Assembly: GCF_000376945.1 (NCBI RefSeq)
Contig: NZ_AQXU01000015.1
Location: 1-64,000 of the forward strand
DNA: 64,000 bases
Direction: 5' to 3'
Source of the DNA: Leeia oryzae DSM 17879
GTDB taxonomy: Bacteria > Pseudomonadota > Gammaproteobacteria > Burkholderiales > Leeiaceae
Shown: positions 9,292 to 18,056 of the stretch, piece after piece
Numbering within the stretch: the stretch's first letter is position 1
Layout: every line of letters starts with the position of its first letter
Position numbers and translations under genes: made by a program
Notes under the pieces: model-generated
What the model saw: the letters and a program-made list of their open reading frames with translations, nothing else
Database searches by the model: none
What the model was told of the DNA's origin: nothing

Positions 9292-10179
9292 TCAACCGAT
9301 GTGGCTAAAGCGGTTTCTTTGCAGGTATTGCCGGGTCCAGGCGAGGATGGGGGCTTCTTTCTGCCCGGCACGCCAATACAGGCGTACTTCGAGCGCGGGG
9401 AAGAACAGGTCTTTGCTGTCCAGTTCGGTCAGCCGGCCATTCAGGGTCGGGTAGCGCGCAATATTGAGGGGCAAGACGCCCCAGCCAAGTCCTTGCGCAG
9501 CCAGTTCTGCCACCGCATACAAGCTGTCGGCCCGCCAGACGTGGGGACTGATGCGTTCTTCATCGTCTTCATCTGCCAGCCCTGGCGACAAAATCAGCTG
9601 TCGGTGCTTGGTGAGTTTTCTGCGGTTGACGCTGGTTTCTTGTGCCAGCGGATGGCTGGGGGCGCACACCATGACCCTGGGGACGGCGCTGACGGATTCT
9701 GACTCCAGTGATGGCGGGATGCTGCCACGGTGAAAACCCAGTGCGATATCCGCCTGACCGGACTGTAGCCATTCGTTGAGGTTGAGTTGCGAGCCGTGCA
9801 GGATATTGAGCTCGATATTGGGAAACGGTGTGGCCAGGGCAGCCAGCAGTGCCAGTGTGGGCGGGTAGGGCAGACCCTCATCCATGGCAAAGGTGACCTG
9901 GCCTGCGTGGGTCTTGGCCAGCACAATGGCCTGATTATTGAGGTAGTCACATTGGCGCAGGATTTCCCGGGCTTCTGCCAGCAGGGCTTGCCCGGCTTCA
10001 GTCAGGACGGGGATCTTGGTTGTCCGGTCAAATAGCTGAACCCCCAGGCTGCTTTCCAGCAAGGCGATGGCGGTACTGACGGCCGACTGTGCCCGGCCCA
10101 GTCTTCGGGCTGCGCCCGAAAATGAACCACTGTCTGCTGCCGTTGAAAAGACATGCAGTTGCTCTAGTGTCCAGTTCAT
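9292..10179 (-). CDS. LysR-family transcriptional regulator
   Basis: A 295-residue regulator. The N-terminal winged helix-turn-helix spans about residues 1-60 (LEQLHVFSTAADSGSFSGAA, then RRLGRAQSAVSTAIALLE), and the rest forms the effector-binding domain. It is divergent from an EmrE-like exporter gene whose start lies 86 bp away. LysR proteins commonly control the divergent neighbour, so it may regulate the exporter. The effector is unknown. Confidence 0.85.
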   Translation of the reverse strand: MNWTLEQLHVFSTAADSGSFSGAARRLGRAQSAVSTAIALLESSLGVQLFDRTTKIPVLTEAGQALLAEAREILRQCDYLNNQAIVLAKTHAGQVTFAMDEGLPYPPTLALLAALATPFPNIELNILHGSQLNLNEWLQSGQADIALGFHRGSIPPSLESESVSAVPRVMVCAPSHPLAQETSVNRRKLTKHRQLILSPGLADEDDEERISPHVWRADSLYAVAELAAQGLGWGVLPLNIARYPTLNGRLTELDSKDLFFPALEVRLYWRAGQKEAPILAWTRQYLQRNRFSHIG

Positions 10180-10265
10180 CTATCTATAAACCTGATGGTA
10201 TTTATCTTTAACAATTCATTTTTATGAATTATTGTGCATCCATACACGAAACACAAGGAGGCATC

Positions 10266-10598
10266 ATGAATGCTTATATTCTGCTGACATTCGCCATCGT
10301 ATCCGAGGTGATTGCAACCAATTCATTGAAGGCATCACAAGGCTTTACCCGGGCGATTCCGTCCGTGATGGTGGTGCTGGGTTATGGTCTGTCTTTTTAT
10401 TTGCTGGCGCTGGTGATGCGGGTGCTGCCAGTGGGGCTGGTATATGCGATTTGGTGTGGTATCGGCATTGCGCTGGTGATGCTGACCAGTATCGTGATTT
10501 TCAAGGAAGTACCGGATGTACCGGCCATTATCGGCATTTTGATGATTGTGGGAGGTGTGCTGGTGATCCAGCTGTTCTCCAAAGTGACACCGCACTGA
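10266..10598 (+). CDS. SMR-family multidrug exporter, EmrE-like
   Basis: A 110-residue small multidrug resistance protein with four membrane helices. Glu14 in the first helix (AIVSEVIATNS), the essential proton/substrate-binding residue, is present. The YAIWCG segment corresponds to the YAIWSG substrate-site helix of EmrE, and the ending LFSKVTPH is very close to EmrE. It acts as an antiparallel dimer exchanging protons for cationic compounds. The ATG at 10266 is chosen because an AAGGAGG ribosome binding site lies just upstream and the protein then aligns with EmrE from residue 1. Confidence 0.85.
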   Translation: MNAYILLTFAIVSEVIATNSLKASQGFTRAIPSVMVVLGYGLSFYLLALVMRVLPVGLVYAIWCGIGIALVMLTSIVIFKEVPDVPAIIGILMIVGGVLVIQLFSKVTPH

Positions 10599-10637
10599 GA
10601 TCATGCAGGTTTAGAGTGGTGCCGATGGGCAAGACGT

Positions 10638-10668
10638 AAAAAAAGCGGGGATGATCCCCGCTTTTTTT
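10638..10668. terminator. Bidirectional intrinsic terminator between EmrE-like gene and sodB
   Basis: A 13-bp stem made of an A-tract plus GCGGGG (10638-10650) paired with CCCCGC plus T-tract (10656-10668), 5-nt loop. It serves the convergent exporter and sodB genes. Confidence 0.9.
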
Positions 10669-10686
10669 ACTGTATGACAGGCCGGA

Positions 10687-11274
10687 TTAACCCAAGCGAG
10701 CAGCTACTACGTCCCAGTCTACCAGCTTCCAGAAGCCTTCCAGGTAGTTAGGACGGCTGTTGCGGTAGTCGATGTAGTAAGCGTGTTCCCACACGTCACA
10801 GGTCAGCAGGGCGGTGTCTGCGGTTGTCAGTGGGGTACCGGCGGCAGAAGTGTTGACGATGTCCAGTGAACCGTCAGCTTTTTTCACCAGCCAGGTCCAG
10901 CCAGAACCGAAGTTACCGGCGGCAGAGGTGTTGAACGCTTTTTTGAATTCGTCCAGTGAGCCCCATTTTGCATTGATGGCATCTGCCAGTTTGCCGGTTG
11001 GTACACGTGCTTCACCTGCGTTTGGCTTGAAACCCAGCCAGAAGAAGGTGTGGTTCCATACCTGAGCGGCGTTGTTGAACAGGCCACCCGCTGGGGCTTT
11101 TTTAACAATCTCTTCCAGAGACAGAGATTCGTTCTCGGTGCCCTTGATCAGGTTGTTCAGGTTGGTGATGTAAGTCTGGTGGTGTTTACCGTAGTGGTAT
11201 TCCAGTGTTTCTTTAGACATGTGTGGTGCTAGTGCGTCCAGTGCATATGGCAATTCTGGCAGTTTGTGTTCCAT
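10687..11274 (-). CDS. sodB: Superoxide dismutase, iron-type
   Basis: A 195-residue Fe/Mn superoxide dismutase that converts superoxide to peroxide and oxygen. Metal ligands are visible: His in the [11 protein letters not shown] segment, His in [11 protein letters not shown], and Asp/His in [13 protein letters not shown]. The [10 protein letters not shown] segment, with Gly where manganese enzymes usually have other residues, and [11 protein letters not shown] favour the iron form. The start at 11274 is preceded by a GGAG ribosome binding site; an upstream TTG would place that site inside the coding region and is less likely. Confidence 0.93.
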   Translation of the reverse strand: MEHKLPELPYALDALAPHMSKETLEYHYGKHHQTYITNLNNLIKGTENESLSLEEIVKKAPAGGLFNNAAQVWNHTFFWLGFKPNAGEARVPTGKLADAINAKWGSLDEFKKAFNTSAAGNFGSGWTWLVKKADGSLDIVNTSAAGTPLTTADTALLTCDVWEHAYYIDYRNSRPNYLEGFWKLVDWDVVAARLG

Positions 11275-11651
11275 TTGGGACTCCAAATAAATAAGCAGCT
11301 ATGAAATGCACCTGCAGGCTGCAGATGCATGAAAACCGATCTCGGATGGTCTGTTATAACTGGCAGCGCTGAGCTTATAACTCAAAGCAGCAAGCCGGTT
11401 CCGTTATCGTTTATAGTTTATAGAACAAACTTTTGACCGACAATAGTTGACTAATTTAATAACCTATTTTTTTCAGTTATTTTAAATAATCCATAATATG
11501 CGTATGTGCCAAGACAAGCTTTGCCGCTTTGTGTTATCTTGCATAGCGCCCGATCACGCGGAGTAGCGCGTGCATGGCTGAAGTGTATGTGGTCCATATG
11601 CCTATAAAACCAAGATGACCGCAAAACATCATCATACCAACTGGAGCCTTC
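11275..11651. other. Intergenic region between sodB and the CobD/CbiB-family gene, 377 bp
   Basis: Divergent promoter region without a gene I can support. It is AT-rich from 11400 to 11520. An 8-bp direct repeat TTATAACT occurs at 11354-11361 and 11375-11382, exactly 21 bp apart, and TTTATAG is tandemly repeated near 11409-11422. These may be promoter or operator elements of sodB on the minus strand. Confidence 0.4.
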
Positions 11652-12572
11652 ATGAGTTTGCTTGCTTTAATTCTGGCACTGCTACTGGAGCAATTTTACC
11701 CGCTGGGTAGTCGCAACCAATTCTTTCTGTTTTTTACCCGCTTTGCCAATGTGATCGAGCGCAAGTTCAATGCGGGCGAATATGTGCATGGCGTGGTGGC
11801 CTGGCTGCTGGCCGTGATTCCTGCCTGCCTGGTGGCTTGGGCGGGCTATGTGGCGTTAAGACATGTTAATCCGCTGCTGGGGCTGGCGTGGAATGTGCTC
11901 GTGTTGTACCTGACCATGGGCTTCCGGCACTTTTCCAGCGCATTTTCCGGTATTTCTGAAGCCCTGCAGCAACAAGACTTGCCGCGAGCACGTGACTTGC
12001 TGGCTACCTGGACCAACCAGCCCACCAGCGAGATGACCGAGTCCGAGGTTTCCAAGGTATCGATCGAGCAAGGGCTGATTGATTCGCACCGTTTTGTATT
12101 TGCCACGATTTTCTGGTTCCTGATTTTGCCTGGCCCGTCTGGTGCCGTGCTGTACCGGCTGGCATCGCGCCTGTTTGACAAATGGGGTCTGCGTGCCGAG
12201 CGTCTGGAAGACAAGTTTGGCTTGTTTGCGGCTTCGATTCACAATTTGCTCGACTGGGTGCCTATCCGCCTGACGGCGGTGAGCTTTGCCATTGTGGGTG
12301 ACTTTGAAGATGCCGTGTACTGCTGGCGTGCGCAGGCGGCAAACTGGGCCAGCTACGCTTACGGTATTTTGCTGGCCAGTGGGGCCGGTGCGATTGGTGT
12401 GCGTCTGGGTGACCCGGTGCATCAGGATCATACCGTCAAATACCGTCCGGAACTGGGGGTGGGTGACGAGGCAGACCCGGACTACCTGAAAAGTGCTGTT
12501 GGGCTGATCTGGCGTGGTGTGTTGCTCTGGTTGCTGATTGTCCTGATTCTGTGGTTATCGCACGCCATTTAA
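11652..12572 (+). CDS. CobD/CbiB-family membrane protein
   Basis: A 306-residue integral membrane protein with hydrophobic segments near the N-terminus, about residues 55-100, 155-175 and at the C-terminus. The overall pattern (YLTMGFRHFSSAFSGISEAL, the SHRFVFATIFWF segment, and a DWVPIRLTAVSFAI segment) matches the CobD/CbiB-AmpE-like family. Classical CbiB attaches aminopropanol to cobyric acid in cobalamin synthesis. No other cobalamin gene is in the window, so the cobalamin role is uncertain here. It is bounded downstream by a strong terminator. Confidence 0.7.
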   Translation: MSLLALILALLLEQFYPLGSRNQFFLFFTRFANVIERKFNAGEYVHGVVAWLLAVIPACLVAWAGYVALRHVNPLLGLAWNVLVLYLTMGFRHFSSAFSGISEALQQQDLPRARDLLATWTNQPTSEMTESEVSKVSIEQGLIDSHRFVFATIFWFLILPGPSGAVLYRLASRLFDKWGLRAERLEDKFGLFAASIHNLLDWVPIRLTAVSFAIVGDFEDAVYCWRAQAANWASYAYGILLASGAGAIGVRLGDPVHQDHTVKYRPELGVGDEADPDYLKSAVGLIWRGVLLWLLIVLILWLSHAI

Positions 12573-12595
12573 AACCCGCCGGATAATGTTGTGCT

Positions 12596-12632
12596 AAAAA
12601 CCCCGCTGCAAGTTAATTGCAGCGGGGTTTTT
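12596..12632. terminator. Bidirectional intrinsic terminator
   Basis: A perfect 16-bp stem (12596-12611 with 12617-12632), loop GTTAA, flanked by A- and T-tracts. It lies between the convergent CobD/CbiB-family gene and the chloride channel gene. Confidence 0.9.
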
Positions 12633-12651
12633 GTTTGGACGCTGACCTGTT

Positions 12652-14337
12652 TCAGGAGGCGTCTGGCGCGTTGCTCCAGCGGCTGCCCAGAAGCTTGAGC
12701 AGGTCATTCTTGGTGACATACCCGGCCAGCAGGCCATCGCTGCCAATGGCGGGCAGGCGCTCACCCTGGTGGGTGATGAAGACTTGCAGGCTGGTCTCGA
12801 CCGATTGATGCACCTGGATTCTTGGGTAATCCATCTTGATAAGCTGATCGGGAAGCGTGCCAGCATCTTGCTGGGCCTCGGCCTGCTGCAGATATTGGCG
12901 AAAATCGTGCAGCGAGATGGCCCCCAGAAAGCGGTGGTCGGCATCGGTGACATAGACGTGCGGCCAGCGATATTGCTGAAATAGGGCATCAGCGTGCTGG
13001 CGTTGGGGCGGGTAAGTGATGTACGGGGCATCACTGCGCAGCAGGCGGGCCACAGGCGAGGTTTCTGGTGTGCTGTCGGGCAGGGCTTTGGCATACACGG
13101 ATGCGCCGCCCAGGGCCCGGGTAATCATGTAGGCAGAAATGGTGGCCAGCATGAGCGGGACAATCGCCAGAGGTGCCTGGGTCATCTCGAACAGCATCAA
13201 GATGGCCATCAGTGGCGCATGGGTTGTGGCGCCCAGAAAGGCCCCCATGCCGACGATGATCCAGAGCGGGGTTTCCGGCAGGTAGGGGAAGAATCCGTGA
13301 GCCAGGTGGGCAATGACCCCGCCAATCACGGCGCCGACAAAGAGCGAGGGGGTGAAAATGCCGCCAATAGCACCCGAGCCGGTGGCGGCCGCGGTGGCCA
13401 GCGACTTGCAGATCAGTACGGCAATCAGCACGGAGATGGTCCAGTTGTGTTTGAGCAGGTGGTCCACGGTTTCGTAGCCGTTACCCCAGACCTCGGGCTG
13501 GATGACGGATAACCCGCCCACGATCAGCCCGCCGAGCCCGAGCTTTACCCACAGGGCGGCATTCAACTGGCCAAACAGGCGTTTGCTTTGGGTCATCAGC
13601 CATAAGAAAACGGGCGCGCACAGTCCGGCGACGATGCCGGTGAGCAGAAACCAGTACCAGTCGATGCGGGCGATGTCATGGATGGGCGGGATGTGATAAA
13701 TGGCGGATGTCCCCAGGAAGGGGCGACTGACCAGCTGCGCGGTGGCTGCAGCCAGTACCAGCGGCGCCAGGGATTCGATGGCGATGGATTTGAGCACGAT
13801 CTCGCTGACAAAGAGCGCCGCGGCAATCGGGGTGTTATAGGCCGCGGTAATGCCGGCGGCGGCACCACAGGCGACCAGTAGCCGCTTTTGCGGGATGCCA
13901 AGTTTCAGCAGATTGACGAGACCGGAACCCGTCAGGGCGGCGAGCTGGATCATGGAGGCTTCTCGGCCAATGGCGCTGCCCGAGGCAATCGAGCAGGCAG
14001 AGGACGCGGCTCTCAGCAAGGAATGGCGGGCTGGCAAATGGCCATTACCCAGCGTGACCGCCTCCATGTAATCGACTGGGGTACCCGATGGTTGACGGAT
14101 AGCTTGCAGGATGTAGCCGGCCAGCATGCCGCCCAGGGTCGGGATCAGGATTCGGCTGGCGGTGCTGAGCTCACTGGCGGTCCTGACGGGTGAGTCGACA
14201 TGGCCAAAGAGTAGGTTGCTCAGCAGCGTGAGCAGTTCGCGGAACGCATGGGTGGCCAGGCCACCGCAGGCACCGATGACCATTGCACAGCACAGGGTGA
14301 ACAGCAGTTTCTGATAGTGGGCCTGCTGGAATGGCAT
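12652..14337 (-). CDS. ClcB-like CLC chloride channel/antiporter with CBS domains
   Basis: A 561-residue protein. The first about 420 residues are the CLC membrane core; the gating glutamate is Glu126 in GSAIGREASM, and the GSGAIGGIFTPSLFVGAV segment is the GxFxP chloride-binding region. The last about 120 residues contain two CBS motifs (around 440-500 and 505-555), which in other CLC proteins bind nucleotides. E. coli ClcB lacks the standard GREGP sequence in a similar way but has no CBS tail. Predicted to move chloride across the inner membrane, perhaps as part of acid tolerance. Confidence 0.88.
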   Translation of the reverse strand: MPFQQAHYQKLLFTLCCAMVIGACGGLATHAFRELLTLLSNLLFGHVDSPVRTASELSTASRILIPTLGGMLAGYILQAIRQPSGTPVDYMEAVTLGNGHLPARHSLLRAASSACSIASGSAIGREASMIQLAALTGSGLVNLLKLGIPQKRLLVACGAAAGITAAYNTPIAAALFVSEIVLKSIAIESLAPLVLAAATAQLVSRPFLGTSAIYHIPPIHDIARIDWYWFLLTGIVAGLCAPVFLWLMTQSKRLFGQLNAALWVKLGLGGLIVGGLSVIQPEVWGNGYETVDHLLKHNWTISVLIAVLICKSLATAAATGSGAIGGIFTPSLFVGAVIGGVIAHLAHGFFPYLPETPLWIIVGMGAFLGATTHAPLMAILMLFEMTQAPLAIVPLMLATISAYMITRALGGASVYAKALPDSTPETSPVARLLRSDAPYITYPPQRQHADALFQQYRWPHVYVTDADHRFLGAISLHDFRQYLQQAEAQQDAGTLPDQLIKMDYPRIQVHQSVETSLQVFITHQGERLPAIGSDGLLAGYVTKNDLLKLLGSRWSNAPDAS

Positions 14338-14401
14338 GACAAAGCTCCAACCGGGATTCTATGCAGTCACGGAACCGCCGTACAAGACGTAAGATTGCCC
14401 G

Positions 14402-14437
14402 AAAAAAACACCCATCGCCGGAGAAGAGCGATGGGTG
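14402..14437 (-). terminator. Intrinsic terminator after choX
   Basis: A 10-bp stem (14409-14418 with 14428-14437) and a 9-nt loop. On the minus strand it is followed by a run of seven T, placing it directly after the choX stop codon. Confidence 0.85.
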
Positions 14438-14455
14438 CAGTCGGAGAGGTATTGC

Positions 14456-15400
14456 TTATTTGGCCAGGGCCTGTTTGACCGCAGTCAGGCCATCGGCACC
14501 AGCGGCGGTCTGGACGCCGGCCAGCCAGCTGGTGACCAGCTGCGGATTGGCCTTGAGTGCGGCTTTGGCGGCCACTTTGGCATCCACTTTCTTGTCCAGA
14601 ACATCCGTGATGATGTCGTTTTCCATATCGACATTGAACTTCATCTGGGTAAAGAGCTTGCCCAGGTTCGGACACTGCTTGGCGTAGCCTTTACGGGTCA
14701 CGGTGTGTACGCTGGCGCTGCCGTAGTTGGGCCCGAAGTAGGCATCACCGTCTGCCAGATAGCTGATCTTGAACTTGGTGTTCATCATGTGTGGTTCCCA
14801 GGCGAGGAACACAATCCAGCCTTTGTCGGCAATCTTGCGGGAGACCTGGCTCAGCATGCCGGCCTCGCTGGATTCCACCAATTTCCAGTCTTTCAGGCCA
14901 AAGTCGTGTTTGATCAGCATGTTCTGGATATTGCGGTTGGCCGGGGCGCCTGCCTCGATCCCGTAGATTTTGCTATCAAACTTGTCGGCATTCTTTTGCA
15001 GGTCGGCAAAGCTTTTTACCCCGGCAGCAGCGACATAAGCAGGCACGGCCAGGGTGAATTTGGCTTGTGCCAGATTGGTCTGGGCCACTTCGATCGACCC
15101 GTCCTTGATCAGGCCTTCGACCATGGGTTTCTGGGCCGGCATCCAGTTACCCAGAAACACATCGGTCTGCCCCATTTGCAGGCCGCGGAAGGTAATAGGG
15201 ACAGAAAGTGCATCGACTTTCTGGGTGTACCCTAGCGCATCCAGAATGACGCCAGCCATGGCGTTGGTTGCCTGAATATCGGCCCAGCCGGGTTCTGACA
15301 TCTTGACCGTTTTGCAAGTCTCGGATTCGGCGGCAAATGACGGGGTGGCCAAGGCGACGGCGAGCAGGGCCGGTACGACGTTAAGTGCAGTGTGACGCAT
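14456..15400 (-). CDS. choX: Choline ABC transporter substrate-binding protein
   Basis: A 314-residue periplasmic binding protein of the OpuAC/ChoX type. A signal peptide ends near SFA-A (about residue 23). Trp and Tyr residues suited to a cation-binding aromatic box occur in SEPGWADIQATNA, LGNWMPAQ and VFLAWEPHMMN. Its position right after betC, with a choline-sulfate-type LysR regulator nearby, supports choline specificity. The permease and ATPase genes (choW, choV) are not next to it. Start 15400 is favoured by a CAGGAGAG ribosome binding site; a longer frame begins at 15448. Confidence 0.88.
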   Translation of the reverse strand: MRHTALNVVPALLAVALATPSFAAESETCKTVKMSEPGWADIQATNAMAGVILDALGYTQKVDALSVPITFRGLQMGQTDVFLGNWMPAQKPMVEGLIKDGSIEVAQTNLAQAKFTLAVPAYVAAAGVKSFADLQKNADKFDSKIYGIEAGAPANRNIQNMLIKHDFGLKDWKLVESSEAGMLSQVSRKIADKGWIVFLAWEPHMMNTKFKISYLADGDAYFGPNYGSASVHTVTRKGYAKQCPNLGKLFTQMKFNVDMENDIITDVLDKKVDAKVAAKAALKANPQLVTSWLAGVQTAAGADGLTAVKQALAK

Positions 15401-15463
15401 GATGACTCTCTCCTGACATGTGATGGTGACTGCTAAATCATGAAACATCCTGCAAGGGCGGGG

Positions 15464-16993
15464 TTAGCCGCCATGTCCGTGAACTTTGGGGAAGCGCGCC
15501 ATCGCTTCCAGCGTATCCAGCTCAATGTGGTTGCGCATGTATTTCTGGCTGGCGTCCTGGAAAGGCTGGAAATCCCAAGCTTTGCGTTTGCCCATGGTTT
15601 GTGCTTCGTAATGGAACTGCCGGCGTTTCTGGCTGGCCAGGACGGACTGGGTCAGCGCACTCAGTTGCCAGCGACGGTCGATCTCTGCCCGGAAAGCCTG
15701 CACAGTGTCTGCAAACGCCGGGTCTTTGGCCAGATTGGTTTTTTCCAGCGGGTCTTTGTCCAGATCAAATAGCATGTCCGGGTCTGTCGGGCTAAAGACA
15801 AACTTCCATTGGCCGCGGCGAATCATCAGCAGCGGGGCGATGGTACCTTCCCCCATGTATTCACCGATGACTTCGTCGTGACCGGGGGCACCGGTGAGAT
15901 GCGGCCACAGGCTACGCCCGTCGATTTCTTCCGGATAAGCCGGGCTCTGGCCATCGTGTGACATATCGACCAGGGTGGGTAGTACATCTGCCAGAGAAAC
16001 CGATGCTTTGATGCGGCCAGGGGTAAATTTTGCCGGCGCCGAGACAATCAGCGGCACTCGGGTGGCCCCTTCAAAGAAGTTCATCTTGTACCAGAGTCCC
16101 CGTTCGCCCAGCATGTCGCCATGGTCGGCCAGCAGCATGATGATGGTGTTGTCTGCCTGACCGGTTTTTTCCAGTGCAGTCAGTATCTCCCCGATCTGGT
16201 CATCTACAAACGATACGGCACCATAATAGGCATGGCGGGCATTGCGGATCTGTTCGTCGGTGATCGGGGTGCTGTCCATGTCACTGACGTGGCGCAGGCG
16301 CAGGCTGTGCGGGTCGGCCGCTACGTCTGCGGCGCTGACTTTGGGCATGTCGATGTCTGCATGGTTGTAGCGGTCCCAGTATTCCTGCGGGATGGCATAC
16401 GGGTCGTGCGGGTGGGTCATGGACACCACCATGCAGAAGGGGCGGTCATCGCCCTGACGTGCCAGGTCGTACAGCTTTTGTTTGGCTGCAAAAACGACTT
16501 CTTCGTCAAAGTCTAGCTGGTTGGTGCGAACACAGACGCCGGCATCGGTGACCGAGCTCATGTTGTGATACCAGCTGGGGCGAACCTCGGGCTGGGACCA
16601 GTCCGGTGTCCAGCCAAAATCCGCCGGGTAGATGTCGGTCGTCAGGCGTTCTTCAAAACCATGCATCTGGTCTGCACCGCAGAAATGCATTTTGCCGGAC
16701 AGGATGGTCTGGTAACCCGCATGGCGCAGGTAGTGGCCGAAGGTGAGGACTTCGGATGGCAGCTCGGAGGCATTGTCATAGCCGCCAATGCGTGACGGCA
16801 GTTTGCCGGACATGAAGACATAGCGTGAGGGTGCGCACAGCGGGCTGTTGGTATAGGCGGATTCAAATACCACACCTTGTGCGGCCAGCCGGTCGATATT
16901 GGGGGTTTTGCAAACACGGTTGCCATAAGCGGCTAGCGCGCCTGGTGTCAGTTGGTCTGCCATCAGGATCAAAATATTGGGTTGCTTTTTCAT
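15464..16993 (-). CDS. betC: Choline-sulfatase
   Basis: A 509-residue type I sulfatase that hydrolyses choline-O-sulfate to choline and sulfate. The catalytic cysteine lies in the CAPSR motif at residues 53-57 and is converted to formylglycine by a maturation enzyme not found in this window. Metal-binding residues are seen in NILILMADQ near the N-terminus and in LLADHGDMLGERG. There is no signal peptide, as in cytoplasmic BetC. choX follows 63 bp downstream, giving a betC-choX operon, and the LysR regulator is divergent upstream. Confidence 0.93.
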   Translation of the reverse strand: MKKQPNILILMADQLTPGALAAYGNRVCKTPNIDRLAAQGVVFESAYTNSPLCAPSRYVFMSGKLPSRIGGYDNASELPSEVLTFGHYLRHAGYQTILSGKMHFCGADQMHGFEERLTTDIYPADFGWTPDWSQPEVRPSWYHNMSSVTDAGVCVRTNQLDFDEEVVFAAKQKLYDLARQGDDRPFCMVVSMTHPHDPYAIPQEYWDRYNHADIDMPKVSAADVAADPHSLRLRHVSDMDSTPITDEQIRNARHAYYGAVSFVDDQIGEILTALEKTGQADNTIIMLLADHGDMLGERGLWYKMNFFEGATRVPLIVSAPAKFTPGRIKASVSLADVLPTLVDMSHDGQSPAYPEEIDGRSLWPHLTGAPGHDEVIGEYMGEGTIAPLLMIRRGQWKFVFSPTDPDMLFDLDKDPLEKTNLAKDPAFADTVQAFRAEIDRRWQLSALTQSVLASQKRRQFHYEAQTMGKRKAWDFQPFQDASQKYMRNHIELDTLEAMARFPKVHGHGG

Positions 16994-17070
16994 GGTCTGT
17001 CCTGCCTGCTGATCATCAGTATCGTTTATGTGTCTGATGGTGGGTTAAACATGCATGAGCAGAATTTATA

Positions 17071-17111
17071 TTGATATGAAGGCAGTGTGAACGGTAGACT
17101 TTGATATGAAG
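17071..17111. promoter_or_regulatory. Direct repeat in the betC / LysR intergenic region, candidate operator
   Basis: The 11-mer TTGATATGAAG occurs exactly at 17071-17081 and 17101-17111, a 30-bp repeat distance that places both copies on about the same face of the helix. It lies in the 133-bp divergent gap, ending 15 bp before the regulator start. A role as LysR binding site is inferred from position. Confidence 0.5.
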
Positions 17112-17126
17112 ACATAAGGAAACGTT

Positions 17127-18044
17127 ATGGCAAACCTGTCAGATATCCCTGCGCTACAGACGCTGCAGCATTTTGCGGCCGCAGCGAGGCATTTGAATTT
17201 CACGACGGCAGCCGAAGAACTGGGGACGACGCAGCCCGCGATCAGTTTACGGATTACCCAACTGGAGAAAGCGCTGGGGGTACCACTTTTCAAGCGGCAG
17301 CATCGTGGCGTGGCGCTGACCCATGATGGCGCCAGATTATATGAGGCGGTGCGCGAAGGGCTGGGCATCATCGGTAACGTGACGCAGGAAATCCTGGCCC
17401 GCCAGAAGAAACCGGTACTGACGGTGGCGACTGACTTCGGCTTTGCCGCGTATTGGCTGATGCCCAGAATGCAGGCGTTGCGGGAACATATTCCGGATCT
17501 GGACGTGCGTATCATGACCTCGCAGCAGGTGATTGATATTCGCGATGATGTCATTGATGCTGCCATTGCCTTTGGCGATGGCTACTGGCCCGGGTGCGTG
17601 GCCGAGAAACTGCTGCCCGAGCAGGTGCAGCCGGTATGCAGCCAACGGTTCAAGGACCAACATGGACTGTCAGACGATGGCGACTGGCAGGATGTACCTT
17701 TGATTCATCTGGAGCGGCCGGAGCCGGTGCGCTGGATCAGCTGGTCTGACTGGTTTGCACAGAAGCACTGGCCGGCACACCATAGCGGGCATGATGTGAC
17801 CTTTAACAATTATCCGCTGGTGATTCAGGGTGCCATGACCGGTCAGGGGGTCGCCTTGGGCTGGCTGCCACTGGTGCAGGATTTGCTGGCCACGGGCCAG
17901 CTGGTGCCCGCAGCGACAGCAACCATTGAGACGCAAAGGGGATATTTTTTGGTGCTAAGGGAATCCACCCGACTGACCGGGCACATCAAGCTGTTCCGGC
18001 AATGGATTCATGCCGCTTGTCAGACGGACTTGGGTATTCGCTGA
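17127..18044 (+). CDS. LysR-family regulator of choline sulfate utilisation
   Basis: A 305-residue LysR regulator: N-terminal winged helix-turn-helix about residues 8-66 (LQTLQHFAAAARHLNFTTAA, then EELGTTQPAISLRITQLE), then an effector-binding domain. The divergent position next to betC-choX matches the conserved arrangement of the choline-sulfate regulator family. It probably controls betC-choX in response to choline or choline sulfate; the effector is inferred. It starts 133 bp from the betC start, and the two share a repeat-containing control region. Confidence 0.85.
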   Translation: MANLSDIPALQTLQHFAAAARHLNFTTAAEELGTTQPAISLRITQLEKALGVPLFKRQHRGVALTHDGARLYEAVREGLGIIGNVTQEILARQKKPVLTVATDFGFAAYWLMPRMQALREHIPDLDVRIMTSQQVIDIRDDVIDAAIAFGDGYWPGCVAEKLLPEQVQPVCSQRFKDQHGLSDDGDWQDVPLIHLERPEPVRWISWSDWFAQKHWPAHHSGHDVTFNNYPLVIQGAMTGQGVALGWLPLVQDLLATGQLVPAATATIETQRGYFLVLRESTRLTGHIKLFRQWIHAACQTDLGIR

Positions 18045-18056
18045 TACCAGCGAAGG

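Noticed and set aside
18037-18054. 7-bp hairpin at the LysR / FMN-protein convergent junction
   Set aside because: No T-tract on either strand, so not called as a terminator.
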